DNA of 64,000 bases. Source: Stenotrophomonas maltophilia. GTDB lineage: Bacteria > Pseudomonadota > Gammaproteobacteria > Xanthomonadales > Xanthomonadaceae. Under the pieces are notes generated by a model. It saw only the letters and a list, made by a program, of their open reading frames with translations, was not told the DNA's origin and made no database searches. The translations under genes and the position numbers were made by a program. Location: NCBI RefSeq assembly GCF_006974125.1, contig NZ_CP037858.1:4402001-4466000 (forward strand), read 5' to 3'. Shown piece after piece: positions 32,707 to 41,580 of the stretch (positions within the stretch are counted from its first letter, which is position 1; each line of letters begins with the position of its first letter).

Positions 32707-33909
32707 TCAGAACTTCAACGCCAGCGCACGCGATTCGATCGGTGCCATCCGGCTCTGGTCCTGCAGCTGCAGGTCACGCAGTTCGTACGGTGCACCGAAG
32801 CCCGCCGGCAACGCGGCCTGGTCGAACGGCAGCACCAGCTGGCCGGCACCCGGACCATCGAACCACGCGGCCGCATGCGCCTGCGCGACCGGCTGCAGCT
32901 GGCCATCGCGGCCGGTGGCATACAGCGTGCCGCGTGCTTCGTAGCGGCCAGCGGCGGCCACCTGCAGCGGCAACGCCACCTGGCGGCTGGCCGGGTCCGG
33001 TGCCGCCTGGCCGGTGAAGCGCGCGGTCGGCCGCGCCACCGCGAACGCCACCTTGCCATCGCGCAGCACACCATCGGCCTGGGCGAACACCTGCAGCTCC
33101 CACAGCCCCTGCACGTTGCCGACATCAGCCGGAATCCGCACCTGCGCACGCAGGGCGCCATCGGTGGTGCGCAGCAGGCGCTGCGGCCAGCTGCGGCCGT
33201 CCGGTGCAACCAGCAACGCTTCACCGCCCAGACTGCTGCGACGGGAGGCCAGCGTTGCGGGAGTGGCGCCGTCTTCCAGCAGGCGCGCCTGCAGCTGCAG
33301 GTTGCCACCGGCCAGCACCTGCGCCTGGTTGGCCTGCACCTCCAGCCGCAGCGGACTGTTCGGCTCCAGCACCTGCACCACGTAGCGGCCCTGTGCCCGC
33401 GCGCTCTGCAGCGTGTACGCACCGGCCGCGCTGGTTGCGCCGGTACGCAGCATGCTGCTGCCATCCCTCACCGGCATGCCGGCGTCCTGCAGCGCGCGCG
33501 CATCGACACTGCGGGCGACACTGCTGCGGCCGGCCGGGTCGCGTACCTGCAACGAGTTGGCCGGCACTGCGCGCGCGCCTTCGGCCGGGCTCAGCTGGAT
33601 CACCGCATCGGCGGCCGTCAGGGGCAGATCCAGACCACGCTGCAGCTGCGCGCCATCGACCTGCTGCCAGTAGCTGCGGCTGACCGAGGCATACGGCGTC
33701 GCCGCCTGCAGCGGTTGCGCCGGGTCCAACGCCCAGGCGAAGGACAGCGGTGCATGTTCGCTGTCATCGGCCGGCAACGGCGCAGCGACCAGTGCAGCGG
33801 GTACCTGATCGCCGGCACGTGCGGCATTCAACGGCTGCGCCGCCTGCGCGGCGGAAAGGGACAGCACCGCCAGCACCGCGCTGGCCAGCAAGGTGGAATG
33901 GATCGTCAT
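32707..33909 (-). CDS. DUF4785-family secreted protein
   Basis: A protein of 400 residues with a signal peptide (SLSAAQAAQ). Beta-rich throughout, it reads as two or three Ig-like domains (VQVLEPNSPLRLEVQANQAQVLAG; QGLWELQVFAQADG). The family is known mainly from xanthomonads and related bacteria, with no proven role. The ATG at 33909 has GGGAG seven bases upstream. The gene follows the lipase gene with an 11-bp gap, so the two form an operon. An accessory or substrate-related role for the lipase is plausible but unproven. Confidence 0.8.
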   Translation of the reverse strand: MTIHSTLLASAVLAVLSLSAAQAAQPLNAARAGDQVPAALVAAPLPADDSEHAPLSFAWALDPAQPLQAATPYASVSRSYWQQVDGAQLQRGLDLPLTAADAVIQLSPAEGARAVPANSLQVRDPAGRSSVARSVDARALQDAGMPVRDGSSMLRTGATSAAGAYTLQSARAQGRYVVQVLEPNSPLRLEVQANQAQVLAGGNLQLQARLLEDGATPATLASRRSSLGGEALLVAPDGRSWPQRLLRTTDGALRAQVRIPADVGNVQGLWELQVFAQADGVLRDGKVAFAVARPTARFTGQAAPDPASRQVALPLQVAAAGRYEARGTLYATGRDGQLQPVAQAHAAAWFDGPGAGQLVLPFDQAALPAGFGAPYELRDLQLQDQSRMAPIESRALALKF

Positions 33910-33920
33910 GGTCGTCTCCC

Positions 33921-34799
33921 TCACTGGGTCAGGTCGTTACGCAGGATCGTGCCAAGGCCGAAGCACTCGCGGCGGCTCTGGTTGTGGCTGAGCGGCTCGG
34001 CATCCTTGGTGCGCTGCTTGTCGGTGAACCAGGTGGTGCCGGCGGCCTTCTGGCTGCTGCACTCCAGGAAGCCATCCGAGCAGGACGACAGCCAGTTCTG
34101 GGTGAACTCCAGGCCGACATTGGCGGCATAGCCACCGCAGTAGCTGTTGCTGTCCCACACCGCCGATTCCACGTCACTGCCCACCACCGCGCGGAACGGT
34201 TTGGGCAATGCCGGGCGGCCTGCGGTGCCGTACAGGTTCTGCGCGTTGTAGGTGGCCATGCTCGCCACCTGCTGCTGCCGCACGGCATCGTTCTTGTAGC
34301 CCAGCAGCCAGCCCAGCGAGGTTTCAAAGGTGTTGCCGTTGAGCACCGCATCGGCCAGCGGTGTGCCCGCCGAAGACGGTGCCAGCGCGGTGACCTTGCG
34401 CACCGTGCGGATGATCTTCGGATAGCGGCTGTCGTAGGTCGGGTTGGACAGGATCCAGCGCACCACGTTGCCGCCATTGGAATGAGTGATCACCACCAGC
34501 TGGGTGATGCCTCGGCTGTCGATGAAGCTGGTCAGCTGGTTGGCCAGGCAGCCGGCGGCTTCCGGCTTCCACATGTACTGGGTGAAGTCACAGTTGATGA
34601 CCACGTAGTTGCTGCTGTTCGGCAGGCCCTGGCGCACGGTGTCGATGATGGCCGGCTGCCAGTAGTCCTGGGTGGCGTTGGTCTGTGCGCCGGTGCCATG
34701 CACGAAGGCCACGCCGACCACGTCGGCGGCCTGCGCTTGGGCGGTTGCCAGCCCGAGGAGCAGGGCCAGGACGGTACTTCCTGTTGCGGTGCTGCGCAT
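33921..34799 (-). CDS. Secreted alpha/beta-hydrolase (lipase-like)
   Basis: A protein of 292 residues with a signal peptide (ATAQAQA). The oxyanion motif FVHGTG is near residue 32. The nucleophile elbow is THSNGG with Ser107, a variation of GxSxG. Four or more Cys in the mature part (INCDFT, AAGCLAN, NSYCGG, SSCSDGFLECSS) suggest disulfides. The catalytic His could be in the last 40 residues (AEPLSHNQSR). It should be secreted or periplasmic. It is the first gene of a two-gene operon with the DUF4785 gene. Start: ATG 34799 behind GGGAGAG. Confidence 0.82.
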   Translation of the reverse strand: MRSTATGSTVLALLLGLATAQAQAADVVGVAFVHGTGAQTNATQDYWQPAIIDTVRQGLPNSSNYVVINCDFTQYMWKPEAAGCLANQLTSFIDSRGITQLVVITHSNGGNVVRWILSNPTYDSRYPKIIRTVRKVTALAPSSAGTPLADAVLNGNTFETSLGWLLGYKNDAVRQQQVASMATYNAQNLYGTAGRPALPKPFRAVVGSDVESAVWDSNSYCGGYAANVGLEFTQNWLSSCSDGFLECSSQKAAGTTWFTDKQRTKDAEPLSHNQSRRECFGLGTILRNDLTQ

Positions 34800-35060
34800 C
34801 GCTTCTCTCCCTCTGTCTGCGGATCCCCCCGACCCGGCTGGAACTGGACGGCGCTGGCGCCTGCCGTAGTACCGATGCTCGCGGTGCAGCGGCGTGAAAG
34901 TCCGTGCGCTGCGCCCGGATTCAGGAGACTGACGCCACTCCATGACGCTTTTCATATTGTTCTGATGACCATGCCGGGTCTGGCCGTATGACCGATGGCC
35001 ACTGCGGTGTCGTATACGGACTGCGATCATGGCGCGGTGTTTTTTCTCCGGAGCCCGTCC

Positions 35061-35900
35061 ATGTCGTTGATTTCCCGCCCTGCCCGCCCGCTGCTCGGCC
35101 TCGCCATTGCCGTGGGCCTGGCCGGTTGCGCCGCCACCGCCGCCAAGCCGACCGCTGTCGAAGCCAACATCACCACCAAGGCAGTGGGCTATCTGGACAA
35201 GGATGCGGTCCCGGCCAGCCTCGACCTGGTACCAGCACCGCCGGTGGCCGGTTCGGCCGCCATGGCCCTGGACGAACAGGTCAGCCGTGAAGCGCGTGCA
35301 CTGCGTGGAAGCCCGCGCTTCGCCCAGGCCGGCGTCGATGCGGAGCTCGGCTTCCCGGAAGGCGCCAACCACTTCTCCTGCGCCGCCGACATCGACGTCG
35401 ACGCAGTGAAGACGCCGGCGCTGTACCGCCTGCTGGAGCGCAGCCGGATCGACGCCAGCGCCGCCACCAAGGCGGCCAAGAACCACTACCAGCGCCCGCG
35501 TCCGTTCATGGTCAACGGTGAGCCGACCTGCGCGCCGAAGGACGAGGACGGCCTGCGCAAGAACGGCTCCTACCCGTCCGGCCACACCTCGATCGGCTGG
35601 GCCTGGGCCCTGATCCTGTCGGAGATCGCGCCGGACCGCGCCGATGCCATCCAGGCCCGCGGCCGAAACTACGGCGAGAGCCGCCTGGTCTGCAACGTGC
35701 ACTGGCAGAGCGACATCCTGGAAGGCCGCTTCATGGGCGCCGCCGCCGTGGCCCGCCTGCACGACAACGCCGCGTTCAACAAGGACCTGCTGGCCGCGCG
35801 CAAGGAAATCGCCGCCGCACGCAAGGCCGGCCTGCATTCCAGCCGCGACTGCACCACCGAGAATGCGGTGCTGAAGGTGCGCCCGCAGAGCGCGCTGTAA
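35061..35900 (+). CDS. Class A non-specific acid phosphatase (PAP2 type)
   Basis: A protein of 279 residues. The N-terminal lipobox (AVGLAGC) makes it a probable lipoprotein. The three PAP2 motifs are KNHYQRPRP, GSYPSGHT, and GESRLVCNVHWQSD; the His of the last forms the phosphoenzyme. GSYPSGHT is the class A acid phosphatase signature. It frees phosphate from many organic esters outside the inner membrane. Two or more Cys may pair (SCAADID, PTCAPKD). The 260 bp upstream, between it and the divergent lipase gene, hold no clear signal beyond a GGAG ribosome site. Confidence 0.93.
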   Translation: MSLISRPARPLLGLAIAVGLAGCAATAAKPTAVEANITTKAVGYLDKDAVPASLDLVPAPPVAGSAAMALDEQVSREARALRGSPRFAQAGVDAELGFPEGANHFSCAADIDVDAVKTPALYRLLERSRIDASAATKAAKNHYQRPRPFMVNGEPTCAPKDEDGLRKNGSYPSGHTSIGWAWALILSEIAPDRADAIQARGRNYGESRLVCNVHWQSDILEGRFMGAAAVARLHDNAAFNKDLLAARKEIAAARKAGLHSSRDCTTENAVLKVRPQSAL

Positions 35901-35910
35901 GCAGCGATCC

Positions 35911-35949
35911 GGGGTCAGAGCCCTTTCCGAAGGGAAGGGCTCTGACCCC
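35911..35949. repeat. GGGGTCAGAGCC palindrome, copy 2
   Basis: An 18-bp inverted repeat with one mismatch and a 3-base loop, 10 bp after the acid phosphatase stop codon. It is a sister of the palindromes at 27.24 and 61.47 kb; its third block (AGAGCCCTTT) differs from theirs but pairing is preserved. Confidence 0.88.
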
Positions 35950-35974
35950 ATTCGGCAACCGGTGGGCATAAGGC

Positions 35975-36003
35975 AGAAGGGCCGGCATTGCGCCGGCCCT
36001 TCT
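35975..36003. terminator. Bidirectional terminator
   Basis: A perfect 12-bp stem AGAAGGGCCGGC with its complement, five-base loop, and TTCATT after it on the plus strand. It separates the convergent phosphatase and TonB-receptor genes. Confidence 0.75.
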
Positions 36004-36028
36004 TCATTGCATCAACGCAGCAACCGCA

Positions 36029-38299
36029 TCAGAACTTCGCGGTGAACTCCACGCCCCAGGTACGCGGCTCGTTGAGGAAGCCGGTCAGGTTGTTGAAGTC
36101 GATCGCACCGACCACGCGGGTCTGGTTGGTCAGGTTGCGGCCGAACACGGCCACGTCGTACTGGCCGTAATCCCAGTTGTAGCCCAGGCGCAGGCCGCCT
36201 TCCAGCGAACTACGGCCGCGGAATTCCGGCGACTCGTAGATGAAGAAGTTGACCGCACTGCGGTAGGCCCAGTCGGTGTAGGCGTACAGCTCGCTGCCAT
36301 CGCTGAGCGGGAAGCCCACGCGCAGGGTCGCGTTGTGGATCCACTTCGGTGCCTGCGGCAGCGGGTTGCCGTTGACCAGCGCATAGGTCTGGCCGTTGAT
36401 CACCGTGGTCGGGTCGGTGATGGTGCAGCCACCGCCGCAGATCGCCACCGCCAGGTTCTTGTCCTTGATCTCGGTGTCGTTGTAGCTGCTGCCGAAGGTC
36501 AGCAGCACGTTGTCGGCCAGGTAGGCCTCCAGGTCCAGCTCCACGCCCTGGCCGATGGTCTTGTCGGCATTGAGCAGGGTGGCGGTGTTGTTGGTGCCGC
36601 CCACGGCGATCAGCTGCTGGCCGTCGACGTTGTAGCGGAACACGCTCAGGCCCAGGCGCGCGCGGCGCTCGAACAGGTCGGCCTTGATGCCGGCTTCATA
36701 CGAGATGACCTTCTCCGAATCGGCCTGCGACAGGCCCGGTGCGAAGGCCAGGCGGCCCTGGATCGACGGTGCGCGGAAGCCCTTGGCGACACGGGCGTAG
36801 GCGTTGATGTCGTCGGTCAGCTTGTACACGCCGCTGACATCCCAGCTGACGTCGTTGACGTCGGTGTTGGCCAGGTACGGGCCGCTGACCGGGGTGCCGA
36901 ACGGAACGGCCTGCAGCACGCTGGCGCTGAAGTCCTTCTTGTCCTGGGTGTAGCGCACGCCGGCGCGCAGCTTGAAGCGGTCGGTGACATCGAAGTCGCC
37001 CGAAGCGAACACCGCCCACGCCTTGTTGCGCTGGTTCTGCACCACGTGGCCGGTCTGCGGATTGCCCGGGGTCAGCGAGTCGTAGTTGAAGTTGTTGATG
37101 GTCACGTCTTCATCGAAGTAGAAGACGCCAGCCTGCCAGTCGAAGCGGCCCCATTCGTTGGACTCGATGCGCACTTCCTGCGTCCACTGGCGGTGGTGCG
37201 GCAGGCCGTCGGCCGACTCCGACGAGAACGGAATCAGGCCCGGCCCATAGTTGCCGGCACCGAGGAAGGCCGCGCCGTAGCCGCCGTCGATATCACCGCG
37301 GTTGAGCGATTCGGCGGTTTCATAACCGGTGATCGAGTGCAGCGTCACCGAGCCGAGGTTCCACTGCAGGCGCGCGCTGCCGCCCCAGGTTTCCAGGTCG
37401 GAGAAGTTGACGCCGTCGTTGGCCACCTTGTCGCGGTCGAAGTTCTTGACCAGCGAATTGCCACCCTTCTGGATGATGTTGGCGCGGAACAGGCGGGCGG
37501 TACCGTTGAGCTTGCGCTTGTGCAGGTTGAACAGCGCTTCGAAGTCGTCGCCTTCGTACAGGAACTGCACGCGGCCGGCGGCTTCGTCATAGCCTTCGAA
37601 GCCACTGTTGGGGGCGCCGGCGCGGGTGTTGTCGACCCAGTCATCGCGGCGCTGGTAGATCGCCGAGACACGTGCCGACCAGCGGTCGGTCAGCGGGCCG
37701 CCGTAGGCGCCCTGCACGTTCCAGCTGTTGTAGCTGCCGTAGCCCACGCGCACGTAGCCGTCGGCATCCTGCGACGGACGTGCCGAATCGAACTTGACCA
37801 CGCCGGCCGGGGTGTTGCGGCCGAACAGCGTGCCCTGCGGGCCACGCAGCACTTCCACGTTGGCCAGGTCGAACAGCGGGAAGCCCTTCAGCAGCGGGCT
37901 TTCCTGTACCACGTCGTCATACACCAGCGACACCGGCTGAGAGGCATTGAGGTCGAAATCGGTGTTGCCCAGGCCACGGATGTAGAAGCGCGGGAAGGCA
38001 CGTCCGTAGGACGACTCGATGTTGAGGCTGGGCACGCGCGCGGCCAGGAAGCGGATGTCATCGCCGGCCGAGCCGAGCACATCCAGCTTCTCGCCCTGGA
38101 TCGCGCTCAGTGCGACCGGTACGTCCTTGGCGTTCTCGACGCGGCGCTGCGCGGTCACCTGCAGGGCGTCGAGGGCAACCGGATCCTTGGCAGCGGGGGT
38201 TTCCTGGGCGGCTGCTACCAGCGGCAGCAGGGCGGAAAGAGCGGCAACGAGGGGGCGCGCGACCGGAAGGCGGCCACGGGAAGTACGGGTCGGGGACAT
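36029..38299 (-). CDS. TonB-dependent outer-membrane receptor
   Basis: A protein of 756 residues from the ATG encoding MSPTRTSRG. A signal peptide (ending about LVAAAQ) precedes the plug. The plug has a TonB-box-like stretch (ALDALQVTAQRR) and the blocks PSLNIESSYGRAFPRFYIRGLG and NVEVLRGPQGTLFGRNTPAG. The 22-strand barrel follows and ends with Phe (VEFTAKF). The group has xanthomonad members of unassigned substrate. I see no good Fur box upstream, so iron control is not supported. The convergent acid phosphatase ends 130 bp away. Confidence 0.9.
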   Translation of the reverse strand: MSPTRTSRGRLPVARPLVAALSALLPLVAAAQETPAAKDPVALDALQVTAQRRVENAKDVPVALSAIQGEKLDVLGSAGDDIRFLAARVPSLNIESSYGRAFPRFYIRGLGNTDFDLNASQPVSLVYDDVVQESPLLKGFPLFDLANVEVLRGPQGTLFGRNTPAGVVKFDSARPSQDADGYVRVGYGSYNSWNVQGAYGGPLTDRWSARVSAIYQRRDDWVDNTRAGAPNSGFEGYDEAAGRVQFLYEGDDFEALFNLHKRKLNGTARLFRANIIQKGGNSLVKNFDRDKVANDGVNFSDLETWGGSARLQWNLGSVTLHSITGYETAESLNRGDIDGGYGAAFLGAGNYGPGLIPFSSESADGLPHHRQWTQEVRIESNEWGRFDWQAGVFYFDEDVTINNFNYDSLTPGNPQTGHVVQNQRNKAWAVFASGDFDVTDRFKLRAGVRYTQDKKDFSASVLQAVPFGTPVSGPYLANTDVNDVSWDVSGVYKLTDDINAYARVAKGFRAPSIQGRLAFAPGLSQADSEKVISYEAGIKADLFERRARLGLSVFRYNVDGQQLIAVGGTNNTATLLNADKTIGQGVELDLEAYLADNVLLTFGSSYNDTEIKDKNLAVAICGGGCTITDPTTVINGQTYALVNGNPLPQAPKWIHNATLRVGFPLSDGSELYAYTDWAYRSAVNFFIYESPEFRGRSSLEGGLRLGYNWDYGQYDVAVFGRNLTNQTRVVGAIDFNNLTGFLNEPRTWGVEFTAKF

Positions 38300-38457
38300 G
38301 GCGGTAGGCTGTGTTTGGAGGGGTGGTAAAACGGCGCTACCAGATAATTGTTGCAATACAGCACCTACGCCGCAAATGCCCGCCGTTCATGGCCCCGTCG
38401 CCGGCGCCCCCGGGCGCTCGCTAGACTCGGGGTTTCCACCGCGACGGACCCGCCGCC

Positions 38458-39471
38458 ATGACCCAGTGGTACTTCCATGCCTCCGCCCAGGCCGAGCGCA
38501 TCGGCCCGCTTGATGACGAGGCCGCGCGCCGCTACGCGCAGGCCAATCCACGCGCCCTGGCCTGGTGCCAGGGCATGAGCGGGTGGACGCCGATCGCCGA
38601 GGTGGCCGAGCTGCAGTCCGCGGTGCCGGGCATGCCCAACACCCCGCCGCCGGTGCCGGCGGGCACCAGTGGTCGCGCCGACGACATCGAGTTCCGCATC
38701 GTCGGCCATGAAATGCAGTTCGTGGAAATCGAGCTCGACCCCGGCGAGAGCGCCATCGCCGAGGCCGGCGCACTGATGTTCAAGGACGCCACCGTGCAGA
38801 TGGACACGGTGTTCGGCGCCGCCAACGGCGAGCAGAGTGGATTCATGGGCAAGGTGATGGCCGCAGGCAAGCGCGTGCTGACCGGGGAAAGCCTGTTCGC
38901 CACCGTCTACACGCAGAGCGGCCATGGCAAGGGCAAGGTCGCCTTCGCCGCGCCCTACCCCGGCACCGTGCTGGCGATGAAGCTGGACCAGCATGGCGGG
39001 CGCCTGGTGTGCCAGAAGGACAGCTTCCTGGCCGGCGCGCGCGGCGTGCAGATCGGCGTGCAGTTCCAGCGCAAGATCATGACCGGCCTGTTCGGCGGCG
39101 AAGGTTTCATCATGCAGAAGCTGGAAGGTGACGGCTGGGTCTTCATCCACGCCGGCGGCTGCGTGGTCGAGCGCGAGCTGGCTGCCGGTGAACGCCTGGA
39201 CGTGGATACCGGCTGCGTGGTGGCGTATCACCCCACGGTGGACATGGACGTGCGCCGGGTCGCCGGCATCAAGAGCATGCTGTTCGGTGGCGAGGGCGTG
39301 TTCCTGGCGACGCTGACCGGGCCAGGCAAGGTCTGGCTGCAGTCGCTGCCGTTCTCGCGCCTGGCCGGGCGCATGTGGATGGCCGCACCGCAGGGCGGTG
39401 GCCAGAGCCGCGGCGAAGGTTCGGTGCTGGGGGGTCTTGGCCGGATGCTGGACGGTGACAACCGGTTCTGA
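38458..39471 (+). CDS. AIM24/TIGR00266-family protein with N-terminal GYF_2 domain
   Basis: A protein of 337 residues. Residues 1-50 (WYFHASAQAERIGPLDDEAARRYA ... WCQGMSGWTPIAEV) form a GYF_2-like domain, a peptide-binding module. After a Pro-rich linker (PPPVPAG), residues 75-310 are the TIGR00266/AIM24 beta fold: QFVEIELDPGESAIAEAGALMF, FFG-type repeats and SMLFGGEGVFLATLTGPGKVWLQSLP. The role of this fold in bacteria is not established. No signal peptide. Neighbours give no clue. Confidence 0.85.
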   Translation: MTQWYFHASAQAERIGPLDDEAARRYAQANPRALAWCQGMSGWTPIAEVAELQSAVPGMPNTPPPVPAGTSGRADDIEFRIVGHEMQFVEIELDPGESAIAEAGALMFKDATVQMDTVFGAANGEQSGFMGKVMAAGKRVLTGESLFATVYTQSGHGKGKVAFAAPYPGTVLAMKLDQHGGRLVCQKDSFLAGARGVQIGVQFQRKIMTGLFGGEGFIMQKLEGDGWVFIHAGGCVVERELAAGERLDVDTGCVVAYHPTVDMDVRRVAGIKSMLFGGEGVFLATLTGPGKVWLQSLPFSRLAGRMWMAAPQGGGQSRGEGSVLGGLGRMLDGDNRF

Positions 39472-39483
39472 CCCACTCGTTTG

Positions 39484-39543
39484 GTAGGTGCCGACCTTGC
39501 TCGGCACTGGAATCTGCGTGTGCCGACCAAGGTCGGCACCTAC
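39484..39543. repeat. Inverted pair of GTAGGTGCCGA palindromes
   Basis: Two units, 39484-39506 (plus, with a CTTGC loop) and 39521-39543 (minus), stand face to face just after the AIM24 gene. They keep the GTAG head and TGCCGACC..GGTCGGCA stem, another REP variant. Confidence 0.85.
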
Positions 39544-39650
39544 CGGGGTCGTTTTTTGCTGAATAGGCAACTCCCCCACCCTGCCCGCCCCGCCACGGCT
39601 TCGGTATGCTGGCGCCCTTTCCTGAATCCGGCGCCGCGAGCGCACTGCCG

Positions 39651-40643
39651 ATGAGCCTGTTCCGCCCCCGCATGCTGCTGTCCGTCGCCCTGATCGGCCT
39701 GCTGGCCGGCTGCGGTGGCGACCCGGTCCGCCCCACGCCGCCACCGGCTCCCACCGTGGTGCCGCAGGCCAAGCCGGTGAAGATCGGTATCGCGCTCGGT
39801 GGTGGCGCAGCCAAGGGCTTCGCCCACATCGGCGTGATCAAGATGCTGGAAGCCAACGGCTTCGAGCCGGTGGTGGTGTCCGGCACCAGCGCCGGCAGCG
39901 TGGTCGGGGCCCTGTATGCCAGCGGCATGGACGCGTTCCAGATGCAGAGCAAGGCGGTGGCGCTGGACGAAGCCAGCATCCGCGACGTGCGCCTGTTTTC
40001 CGGTGGCCTGGTGCAGGGCCAGAAGCTGCAGGACTACGTCAACGAACAGGTCGCCAACCGCCCGGCCGAGCGCCTGAAGAAGCCGTTCGCCGCCGTCGCC
40101 ACGCAGCTGGAAACCGGCGAGCGCGCGATCTTCGTACGCGGCAACGTCGGCCAGGCGGTGCGCGCGTCAAGCAGCATCCCCGGTGTGTTCGAGCCGGTGA
40201 AGATCGGCGGCCGCAACTACATCGATGGCGGTGTCGTCAGCCCGGTGCCGGTGGATGCCGCGCGCCAGCTCGGCGCCGACTTCGTGATCGCCGTGGACAT
40301 TTCCAGCAAGGCCAGCGGCAAGGCGCCGACCGACATGCTGGGCATCGTCAACCAGTCCATCTCGATCATGGGCCAGCGCCTGGGAGAGCAGGAACTGGCG
40401 CGCGCCGACATCGTGATCCGCCCGAAGGTACTGGACATCGGCGCTGCCGATTTCAGCCAGCGCGGCACGGCAATCCTGGAAGGTGAAAAGGCCGCGATGG
40501 CAGCGATGCCGCAGATCCGCGCGAAGATCCAGCAGCTGCAGCGCGCGTGTGCCGCGGCAGCCGCACCGGCGCCGGTGGCTGCGCCGAAGTGCGAGGAAGC
40601 ATCGCGCCTGGGCAGGCTGATGGGCCGCAAGGAGAAGTGCTGA
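39651..40643 (+). CDS. Patatin-like phospholipase lipoprotein (RssA-like)
   Basis: A protein of 330 residues from the ATG at 39651; an in-frame ATG at 39606 would place extra residues before the signal peptide. A lipobox (LIGLLAGC) marks a lipoprotein. The patatin core has the oxyanion motif GGGAAKGFAHIG, the nucleophile elbow GTSAG and the catalytic Asp in YIDGGVVSPVP. FIPGVFEPV-like SSSIPGVFEPV is also typical. It should hydrolyse acyl-ester lipids at the cell envelope. The last 60 residues form a helical, Cys-containing tail. Confidence 0.9.
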   Translation: MSLFRPRMLLSVALIGLLAGCGGDPVRPTPPPAPTVVPQAKPVKIGIALGGGAAKGFAHIGVIKMLEANGFEPVVVSGTSAGSVVGALYASGMDAFQMQSKAVALDEASIRDVRLFSGGLVQGQKLQDYVNEQVANRPAERLKKPFAAVATQLETGERAIFVRGNVGQAVRASSSIPGVFEPVKIGGRNYIDGGVVSPVPVDAARQLGADFVIAVDISSKASGKAPTDMLGIVNQSISIMGQRLGEQELARADIVIRPKVLDIGAADFSQRGTAILEGEKAAMAAMPQIRAKIQQLQRACAAAAAPAPVAAPKCEEASRLGRLMGRKEKC

Positions 40644-40689
40644 GGGCAACCCGCTCCATGCGGGTCACCCCCAGGGGCCTCACGACGGG

Positions 40690-41433
40690 TCAGGCGCCGA
40701 TCTGGGCCAGTGCGTCGTTGGCTGCGGCCGTCACCGAGCTGCCGTAGCCATGGATGTACGAGCCGTTGCAGACCAGCGTGGCGTGCAGAATGACGCCATT
40801 GATTTCGGCCTTCTCGAAGTTGCAGCTCTGGCCTGCCGCTGTGGAATAACGCATCAGTCGCATGGCGATGACGTTGGCGTCATCGATGCTGGCACCGAGC
40901 CCACTGATGGACCAGCTCTTCAGGGTCTGCGTGTTGCCGCAGTCGTAGCGGAAACGGAACCCCCAGGATTCCGGATAGTACGAACCCTGCAGGGGCGCTG
41001 AGCAATGGGTACCCGTGGCCGCCATTTCCGTCGCGATGGCCAGCGAGTTGCGCGCCGCGGTGGTGGGTGAGTTGCCCACGCCGGCAATCGGCCAGCCATT
41101 GCAGACGAACTGGGCGAAGACACCCTTGCCGTAGGCACCACTGACGATGCTGCTGGCATCCGCGCTGCAGCTCACGCCAGCCTGCAGCACCGCCATGAAG
41201 CCATTGAGGTTCTCCACCGCTTCATTGACCGAGACGCCGATTCCATAGACATAGCTACCATTGCACTGGCGCTTGGCCAGCGTCGACGAGTTGCTGGTCA
41301 TGCCGACGAATTCAGTGGTACCGCAACTCAGCGCCAGAGGTTGGGCGTTGGCGATCTGGGGGGAAGCACCCGCAGCGGCCGGCATCAGGCCAGCGACAAG
41401 CAGGGCAATGACTGGAGCAAGGCAGACTTTCAT
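40690..41433 (-). CDS. Secreted protein with four Cys-pair repeats, unknown function
   Basis: A protein of 247 residues. A signal peptide (ALLVAGLMPAAAGA) precedes four tandem units of about 50-60 residues. Each unit has two Cys 18-22 residues apart (37/57, 89/111, 144/165, 204/222). The second Cys is followed by a Gly-rich turn and an Ala-rich helix: CNGSYVYGIGVSVNEAVENL, CNGWPIAGVGNSPTTAARNSL (shortened here to the core), and CNGSYIHGYGSSVTAAANDAL likewise. The third unit has diverged (CGNTQTLKSWSISGLGAS). Each unit could form one disulfide. I do not recognise the family. Confidence 0.75.
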   Translation of the reverse strand: MKVCLAPVIALLVAGLMPAAAGASPQIANAQPLALSCGTTEFVGMTSNSSTLAKRQCNGSYVYGIGVSVNEAVENLNGFMAVLQAGVSCSADASSIVSGAYGKGVFAQFVCNGWPIAGVGNSPTTAARNSLAIATEMAATGTHCSAPLQGSYYPESWGFRFRYDCGNTQTLKSWSISGLGASIDDANVIAMRLMRYSTAAGQSCNFEKAEINGVILHATLVCNGSYIHGYGSSVTAAANDALAQIGA

Positions 41434-41580
41434 GTCGATCTCTCCGGACAGGGTTGTCCAGTGAGTCTAGGAAGGCTGATTGCGTCACTCTGTCAGAGGT
41501 TCATCCGTCTCACCGTAGGAAAATGCCTTGCGTCGCCCAGGATGCAAAGCAAGTCACGCTCTCCCACATCCGCCGGATGA

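Noticed and set aside
38340..38356. A possible Fur box (GATAATTGTTGCAATA) near the first TonB receptor
   Set aside because: Only one half-site fits the GATAAT consensus and the position is too weakly matched.
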